Source: CACKLF01 sp002725175 (GTDB lineage Bacteria; Pseudomonadota; Alphaproteobacteria; Rhodobacterales; Rhodobacteraceae). Taken from it: a DNA stretch of 7,063 nucleotides. This document shows positions 1 through 4,594 of the stretch, piece by piece. The stretch spans positions 1 through 7,063 of the forward strand of contig PBQX02000057.1 in NCBI GenBank assembly GCA_002725175.2, in the 5' to 3' direction. The notes under the pieces are model-generated. The model had not been told where the DNA came from and did not search any database. It was given only the letters and a program-made list of their open reading frames with translations. Numbering within the stretch: position 1 is the stretch's first letter; every line of letters starts with the position of its first letter. Made by a program: the position numbers and the translations under genes.

Positions 1-126
1 ATGGTTATAGGTATAATCCCTGTAGTAGGAGTGCCCCTGCCTTTAATAAGCCAAGGAGGCACTTCGATAGTGGTTCATTTACTTGCTTTTGGAGTGATTT
101 TATCGATGAAAAAGATATCTAGATGA
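1..126 (+). CDS. rodA: Rod shape-determining protein RodA, C-terminal end (partial, 5' end outside window)
   Basis: The first 41 codons in frame 1 end at TGA 124-126 and give the last transmembrane segment and tail of a SEDS-family protein. The stretch GIIPVVGVPLPLIS followed by QGGTS aligns with the C-terminal signature of E. coli RodA (MrdB), where the residues are GILPVVGVPLPLVSYGG. It is followed by a hydrophobic helix and a short basic tail (KKISR). RodA is the inner-membrane glycosyltransferase that polymerises lipid II with PBP2 during lateral wall growth. The ATG at base 1 is an internal Met of the protein, not a start. The stop overlaps the mltB start (ATGA, 123-126), which suggests translational coupling. 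An odd point is Gln in place of the usual Tyr in the SYGG motif. RodA is preferred over FtsW because of the VVGVPLPL wording and the mltB/dacA neighbours. Confidence 0.88.
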   Translation: MVIGIIPVVGVPLPLISQGGTSIVVHLLAFGVILSMKKISR

Positions 127-1106
127 TTAATAAGGGAACAATTCTACTCGCTTCTCTGGCTATGCTTTGCCTTGAGATTTCTTCAAACGAAAGTTTTGAT
201 TATTCTTCAAGGGACGACGTTAAAGAATATATAGAAGAAATATCTAACAAGCATGGTTTTGAAAGCGACAAACTTTTAAAACTTTTAGGGAGTGCCGTTT
301 ATCAAGAAAAAGTTGTAAGGATTATGAATAGGCAGCCCGAAGGGACAATGACTTGGTCTAGATATAAGGAAATGATGGTATCAGACTCTAGGATCTCTGC
401 AGGCAAAGAATTTATAAAATTGTATAAAGAAGATTTATACAAAGCTGAAGACCTTTATGGAGTTCCTGCCGAAATAATAGCTTCTATAATAGGTATAGAA
501 ACTCGCTATGGAAGAATAACGGGAAACATTAGAGTATTAGATTCTTTGATGACGCTCTCGTTTAATTACCCAAGAAGATCAAAGTTCTTTAAGGTTCAGC
601 TAGAAGAATTCTTGCTGTTAAGTAGAGAGGAAGGTTTTAACCCTGAATCTTTAGAAGGCTCAATTGCTGGAGCAATGGGGTACGGTCAATTTATGCCTGA
701 TAGTTATAGAAAGTACGCAGTTGACTTTGATTCAGACGGAGTAAGAGATATTTTAACTAATCCAGTTGATGCAATAGGTAGTGTCGCTAACTTCTTGAGC
801 AAGAAAGGAAGGTGGAGACCTAATACACCAATAGCAATTGAGGCCAGAAGTGTATCTAGCCAAACTAGCTTTAATTCAAAATTTAAACCTTACATGACAT
901 TAATTGAATTAAATGGAATAGGCCTTGAACCTAAGGAGAAGATTTCAGGAAATTTAAAATTTGTTCCAATATCTCTTGAACTAGATGATGGTTATGAACA
1001 TTGGCTGGGTTTTGATAATTACTACTCTTTATCTCGATACAATAGAAGCAAGTTGTACGTTATGGCGGTAATAGAATTTAGTCGATCCTTATCAATATAT
1101 TTATAG
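123..1106 (+). CDS. mltB: Lytic murein transglycosylase B (MltB/Slt35 family)
   Basis: This 327-residue protein belongs to the SLT_2 (family 3) lytic transglycosylases, which cleave the MurNAc-GlcNAc bond of peptidoglycan in the periplasm and leave 1,6-anhydroMurNAc ends. The catalytic Glu is E126 in IIGIETRYGR, matching E162 of E. coli Slt35 (IIGVETRWGR). It is followed by the family block TLSFNYPRRS (about 144-153), then GSIAGAMGYGQFMPDSY (about 179-195), then DFDSDG (201-206), a Ca-binding EF-hand-like loop as in Slt35, then PVDAIGSVANF. The hydrophobic N-terminus (about 6-19) is a probable export signal. Cys16 follows Met-Leu, a poor lipobox compared with E. coli MltB, so lipidation is uncertain. 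The ATG overlaps the rodA stop in ATGA, which supports this start. The length is slightly under the 361 residues of E. coli MltB. The gene sits between rodA and dacA, where related bacteria often also carry rlpA; rlpA is absent here. Confidence 0.93.
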   Translation: MINKGTILLASLAMLCLEISSNESFDYSSRDDVKEYIEEISNKHGFESDKLLKLLGSAVYQEKVVRIMNRQPEGTMTWSRYKEMMVSDSRISAGKEFIKLYKEDLYKAEDLYGVPAEIIASIIGIETRYGRITGNIRVLDSLMTLSFNYPRRSKFFKVQLEEFLLLSREEGFNPESLEGSIAGAMGYGQFMPDSYRKYAVDFDSDGVRDILTNPVDAIGSVANFLSKKGRWRPNTPIAIEARSVSSQTSFNSKFKPYMTLIELNGIGLEPKEKISGNLKFVPISLELDDGYEHWLGFDNYYSLSRYNRSKLYVMAVIEFSRSLSIYL

Positions 1107-1107
1107 T

Positions 1108-1112
1108 GGGAA
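1108..1112 (+). promoter_or_regulatory. Putative ribosome binding site of dacA
   Basis: GGGAA lies 8 bases upstream of the ATG at 1121. No comparable purine-rich element precedes the alternative in-frame GTG at 1106, where the upstream sequence is AT-only (TCAATATATTTATA). This favours the ATG as the start, which also removes five residues from in front of the signal peptide. The match to the consensus is short, so the call is modest. Confidence 0.45.
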
Positions 1113-1120
1113 TAATTAGT

Positions 1121-2281
1121 ATGTTTAAGCCTTTAAACTTTATCAAAGCAGGAATCTTATTTTTCTTATCCTTATCCATATTAGCAGAGGAGAGTTTTAT
1201 TCCCGATCCTCCTTCTTTGAATGCAACTAATTATATTTTAATGGATTCTATTTCTGGAAGGATTCTGGCGGAGAAGGGCGCAGATGAAAGAATAGAGCCA
1301 GCAAGTATCACTAAGATTATGACAGGATATGTTGCTGCTGATCAGGCTGATAAAGGTTTTGTGAGCTTATCTGATGAAGTTTTTATAAGCGAGAATTGCT
1401 GGAGAAAACAAGGATCTAAGATGTTTATAAGAGAAGGCACAAGAGTTTTACTGTCTGATCTTATGAAGGGTATGGTTATTCAATCCGGAAACGATGCAAG
1501 TTGTGCTATAGCAGAACATGTAGCCGCATCCGAAGAAGGATTTGTTCAATTGATGAATTTATATGCTCGCGAAATGGGCTTAAAAAATACTCAGTTTAGA
1601 AACGAAAGTGGATGGCCAGATCCTGAACATTTTTCTTCTGCAAGAGATTTAGCTATTCTTTCAACAAACCTAATTAACAAATTTCCTGATCATTACTCTC
1701 TTTATAAAGAAAAATACTTTACTTTTAATGAAATAAAACAAAGAAATAGGAATAGTCTTTTGTGGCAAGATGATTCTATAGATGGAATAAAGACTGGCCA
1801 TACTGAGAGCGCAGGGTATTGTCTAGTTTCTTCTGGAGTAAGAAATGATACTAGGCTAATTTCAGTTACTCTTAGAAGTTCTTCAGAGAAAGCAAGATTA
1901 ACTGATAACAGAAGGCTATTAGATTACGGATTTAGATATTTTAGGACCAAAAAAATTCTTACAAGAGATTTATCTTTNTTANAGGANCAAGTGTGGGGTG
2001 GNGAAGAGGANCAGGTNAACCTTTCTTCTGGAGAAGATCTNTACCTNACTCTTTCACCNAGAGATTTCCAAAGAGTAGAACCAAAGATCTCTTTAAACGA
2101 TTATTTGCAAGCCCCAATTNGNANAGGCCAAGTAGTTGGAAAAATAGATCTTCTTTTAGATGGAGAATCATTAGCTACCGTAGATGCTATAGCGATGGAA
2201 GAGGTTAGTTCGTTAGGTTTTTTTGGCAGAGCGTGGTCTAACATTAAACTTCTTACCTATAGATTCTTGATTGAAGAGTAA
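1121..2281 (+). CDS. dacA: D-alanyl-D-alanine carboxypeptidase, PBP5/6 family (DacA/DacC)
   Basis: This low-molecular-weight penicillin-binding protein removes the terminal D-Ala from peptidoglycan pentapeptides in the periplasm. Numbered from ATG 1121 (386 residues), all three active-site motifs are present: S62-I-T-K65 (nucleophile Ser and general-base Lys), SGN at 122-124 and KTG at 224-226. The surrounding wording is close to E. coli PBP5 (IQSGNDA, FTFNEIKQRNRN, LLWQDD). A signal peptide spans about 1-22 (basic start, LFFLSLSILA, then EES). The C-terminal beta domain (GQVVGKIDLLLDGES) and a terminal GFFGRAWSNIK amphipathic helix match the PBP5 membrane anchor. The upstream in-frame GTG at 1106, overlapping the mltB stop by one base, is an alternative start giving 391 residues. 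Twelve N bases affect residues about 286-335; reading frame is preserved throughout. The dacA/dacC choice rests on the rodA-linked position. Confidence 0.95.
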   Translation: MFKPLNFIKAGILFFLSLSILAEESFIPDPPSLNATNYILMDSISGRILAEKGADERIEPASITKIMTGYVAADQADKGFVSLSDEVFISENCWRKQGSKMFIREGTRVLLSDLMKGMVIQSGNDASCAIAEHVAASEEGFVQLMNLYAREMGLKNTQFRNESGWPDPEHFSSARDLAILSTNLINKFPDHYSLYKEKYFTFNEIKQRNRNSLLWQDDSIDGIKTGHTESAGYCLVSSGVRNDTRLISVTLRSSSEKARLTDNRRLLDYGFRYFRTKKILTRDLSXLXXQVWGXEEXQXNLSSGEDXYXTLSXRDFQRVEPKISLNDYLQAPIXXGQVVGKIDLLLDGESLATVDAIAMEEVSSLGFFGRAWSNIKLLTYRFLIEE

Positions 2282-2292
2282 CTAACTACTTT

Positions 2293-3147
2293 ATGTGGAC
2301 CTATCTAAATGGAGAATTTATTCCTAANGAGGAAGTAAGAGTNTCTCCTTTTGATAGAGGTTTTTTATTTGGCGATAGTGTTTACGAAGTTATTCCTTCA
2401 TACAACAATAAACTTTTCTTATTTGANGAACATTTAGAAAGATTAAAAAATTCATTATCAATCACAAACATTCCTATTCCTGATCCTCTAAAAGATTTAC
2501 ACCCATTGATAATGGAATTACTTAAAAAGAATCAATTTTCAAATCAAGCTATCTATATTCAAATAACAAGAGGGGTAGATCCGGTAAGATCNCACGTTTC
2601 TGCTAGCACAACTGTACCAACTCTATTTATGAGTTCAGCGGAATTAGAAATCAACCCTTATCGAGGAAGCTCTCATAANGAAGGTTTAAAAGTAAAACTT
2701 GAAGAGGATATTCGTTGGAAGAGATGCGATGTAAAGGCAACAACTTTACTTCCAAATATCATTCCCTTTCATCGTGAAGATGAATCTGACACAGANGAAA
2801 TTTTATTTCATGATGGNGAGAAAATAAATGAAGGNTCCAAGTCTAATTTTTTCTTTGTTTTTGATGACTTAATTGTTACACCACCTAAAGAGCAAAATAT
2901 ACTTCTAGGAGTAACTAGAAATTATNTCTTGAAAAGATTATCAGAAGAAGGATTCAAAGTATTAGAGAAAGAAGTCAGAATAGAAGATTTGAATAAAGCC
3001 GATGAGATATGGGTAACTAGCTCTACCAAAGAAATACAACCAGTTCACCAAGTTGATAACAAGGTTTTACCNAGAAAAGAATTAGAAGAATATTATTGGC
3101 ATAAAGCCTTGAAAATCCTAGAAGAAGACTTAAAAGGTAATTGCTAG
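2293..3147 (+). CDS. dat: D-alanine (D-amino acid) aminotransferase, class IV PLP fold
   Basis: This 284-residue PLP enzyme of the class IV (branched-chain/D-amino-acid) aminotransferase family most likely catalyses D-Ala + 2-oxoglutarate = pyruvate + D-Glu in the cytoplasm. Visible signatures are SPFDRGFLFGDSVYEV (18-33), matching the Dat N-terminal motif, ITRGVDPVR-S-H (91-101) with the Arg/His pair that in Bacillus D-AAT binds the substrate carboxylate, K148 in RCDVKATTLLPN (the Schiff-base Lys, compare RCDIKSLNLL in Bacillus), E180 in NEGSKSN (compare TECSSAN), and GVTRN at 206-210 for PLP phosphate binding. It starts 11 bases after dacA, so it is probably cotranscribed; D-Ala released by DacA is a plausible substrate if imported. 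Other class IV enzymes (BCAT, aminodeoxychorismate lyase) are less likely given the DPVR..H and RCDVK motifs. Ten Ns are present, nine of them at third codon positions. The last 18 bases overlap the 3' end of holA on the opposite strand. Confidence 0.88.
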   Translation: MWTYLNGEFIPXEEVRXSPFDRGFLFGDSVYEVIPSYNNKLFLFXEHLERLKNSLSITNIPIPDPLKDLHPLIMELLKKNQFSNQAIYIQITRGVDPVRXHVSASTTVPTLFMSSAELEINPYRGSSHXEGLKVKLEEDIRWKRCDVKATTLLPNIIPFHREDESDTXEILFHDXEKINEXSKSNFFFVFDDLIVTPPKEQNILLGVTRNYXLKRLSEEGFKVLEKEVRIEDLNKADEIWVTSSTKEIQPVHQVDNKVLXRKELEEYYWHKALKILEEDLKGNC

Positions 3148-3173
3148 ATCTCTAATTGCCTGCCAAGGATTTT
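3112..3173. terminator. Nested inverted repeat at the convergent dat/holA junction, possible weak bidirectional terminator
   Basis: AAAATCCT at 3112-3119 pairs exactly with AGGATTTT at 3166-3173. Inside it AGGTAATT (3135-3142) can pair with AATTGCCT (3154-3161), with one G-U on the plus-strand transcript and one C-A mismatch on the minus. A T-run (3170-3174) ends the plus-strand side, and TTTT directly follows the inner stem on the minus strand. The structure lies across both stop codons, where the terminators of the two operons would be expected. It is AT-rich and was judged by eye, so it may be only a fortuitous coding-sequence repeat. Confidence 0.32.
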
Positions 3174-4101
3174 TAGATGAAAGACCTTTGATGGACGCGT
3201 CTATTTCTGCAATTTCTAACAATGATTGTTTTAATTTCTTTTTGTTGAGTTGATTAACTCTCTTAGTCAAAGTTTCTAAATAATGCCTTGGCCCCCATAT
3301 ATTTTTTGTTGAGTTGTCTTCCATAACTTTATAGAGGTTATTAATTTCTTTAGTTAGGGCCCATAAAATAAGAGTAGGTTGTGTCCCTTCTGATTTAAGT
3401 GATTCAATGATTTGAAAGGTTCTATTTTTGTTTCCTGAAACAAATGCATTTGATAGATCAAAGATTCCATATTTTGATGCGTTAGATATNGAATCTTCCA
3501 TCTCCTTTAAACCTATCTCTATATTTGGATAAAGNAAAGCAAGCTTAATGATTTCTTGAGTAGCAGCTAACAGGTTGCCTTCAGTTTTTTCTGAAAGTAA
3601 TTGAGCTGCATCATTATTTATTAGCACATTTGAATCNTTTGCTCGGTTCTGAATCCATTTAGGCATTGAATTAAGAGGAATAGGGTTTTCAACTACCATT
3701 ATTCCNTTTTCTTCTAGNCTNTTGGCCCAGGCTGAAGATTGCGATTTNTTATCTAGGCCTTCTGCAGAAACAATTAGTAATTTATTTGGATNAGGATCCA
3801 AAGAATATTCNTTAAGAGCTTTAGAGCCTTTATTNCCTGGACCNGAACCAAGNAATTTAATTTCAATTATTTTTTTTGAACCAAACAAATCNAAATTTTC
3901 ATTATTAGAATCAAGGAAAGACCAATCCATGTCTTTTGAAACTACGTAAGTTGTTTTTTCATCAAAATTAGAATCTTTTGCAGCCAGGAGTACCGAGTCT
4001 ATTAATGAAGTCAGTTGTATTGATTCTTCAGCAAAAAATAAATAAACCGGATTCAGTTCTTTGCGAACTAANTCTCTAAGGTCCTTAGAATTAGTTTTCA
4101 T
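3130..4101 (-). CDS. holA: DNA polymerase III delta subunit (clamp loader)
   Basis: This 323-residue protein (E. coli HolA has 343) is the delta subunit that opens the beta sliding clamp within the DnaX clamp-loader complex. Similarity is spread along the protein in the usual order: the N-terminal NPVYLFFAEESIQL (17-30; E. coli has LYLLLGNDPLLLQES), DLFGSKKIIEI (71-81), LLIVSAEGLD (108-117), PKWIQNRA (147-154), TEGNLLAATQEIIKLA (173-188), the strongest family signature, then FDLSNAFVSGNKNR (214-227) and LKSEGTQPTLILWALTKE (235-252) of the C-terminal oligomerisation domain. It is the third gene after leuS and lptE and overlaps lptE by 11 bases, the same leuS-lptE-holA order as E. coli. Fourteen N bases occur, thirteen at third codon positions, so most X residues are K/N, D/E or fully synonymous. 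Its 3' end overlaps dat on the other strand. Confidence 0.93.
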   Translation of the reverse strand: MKTNSKDLRXLVRKELNPVYLFFAEESIQLTSLIDSVLLAAKDSNFDEKTTYVVSKDMDWSFLDSNNENXDLFGSKKIIEIKXLGXGPXNKGSKALXEYSLDPXPNKLLIVSAEGLDXKSQSSAWAXXLEEXGIMVVENPIPLNSMPKWIQNRAXDSNVLINNDAAQLLSEKTEGNLLAATQEIIKLAXLYPNIEIGLKEMEDXISNASKYGIFDLSNAFVSGNKNRTFQIIESLKSEGTQPTLILWALTKEINNLYKVMEDNSTKNIWGPRHYLETLTKRVNQLNKKKLKQSLLEIAEIDASIKGLSSKNPWQAIRDLAITF

Positions 4102-4594
4102 TATCTTTTGATGCTAAAAGGAATTCCATATTCTTAATACCATCATTAATAAAGTTTCTTACTAAGATCTTCTCTTCTCTTTCCATAGACAGCAGATCTG
4201 ACTGATTAAAACTTAAGTATTTAGTAGACTCATAAATATGCTCAATAATGATTTTCTTTTTACTAGAAAGTTCGTAGGAGATTACATAGTCCAGTCTTGC
4301 CTGAGTTGTTCTCGCACCAGCACCTATAGCTCCAGAAAATTTATTTAATTCATGGAACTTAATTCTAATTATTAGACCATTCTCGTTTTCTATATTCTTA
4401 GCCCTAAAGATCTTATTGCCTTTAGCTTTTAATTGAGAAATTAATTCTAGATTTAAATCTGAGTTATCTGATATAAGCACTAGATCTTGTTGTAATAACT
4501 CGCTTGAGCTTTCTCTTAGAGAGTAGCCACATGACGACAGAAGAAATAAAGTTATAAAAAAACAAGAAAAGATAAATTTCTGCGAAAACTTCAT
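4091..4594 (-). CDS. lptE: LPS-assembly lipoprotein LptE (RlpB)
   Basis: This 167-residue outer-membrane lipoprotein is expected to plug and help assemble the LptD translocon, which places LPS in the outer leaflet. The N-terminus is a lipoprotein signal: basic start, hydrophobic FIFSCFFITLFLL, and lipobox L19-S20-S21-C22. C22 is followed by GYSLR, equivalent to the CGFHLR start of mature LptE. Residues 93-110 (ARTTQARLDYVISYELSS) form the beta-strand region, and the C-terminal segment (REEKILVRNFINDGIKNMEFLL) resembles the LptE terminal helix. LptE sequences diverge strongly, so the call leans on the lipobox, length and the leuS-lptE-holA context. The ATG overlaps the leuS stop in ATGA (4591-4594) and the 3' end overlaps holA by 11 bases, which indicates translational coupling. 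It contains no ambiguous bases, unlike its neighbours. Confidence 0.88.
   Translation of the reverse strand: MKFSQKFIFSCFFITLFLLSSCGYSLRESSSELLQQDLVLISDNSDLNLELISQLKAKGNKIFRAKNIENENGLIIRIKFHELNKFSGAIGAGARTTQARLDYVISYELSSKKKIIIEHIYESTKYLSFNQSDLLSMEREEKILVRNFINDGIKNMEFLLASKDNEN

Noticed and set aside
1..126. Treating the ATG at base 1 as the start of a 41-codon small protein
   Set aside because: The peptide aligns with an internal Met and the last helix of RodA, so it is the cut-off end of a larger gene.
1959..2208. Open frames on both strands across the N-rich part of dacA
   Set aside because: They are shadows of dacA kept open by ambiguous bases; the dacA frame continues with PBP5 homology through this stretch and the Ns favour its third positions.
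3722..3949. Plus-strand open frame of about 75 codons inside holA
   Set aside because: It is antisense to well-matched holA sequence, has no recognisable product, and its length is helped by Ns.
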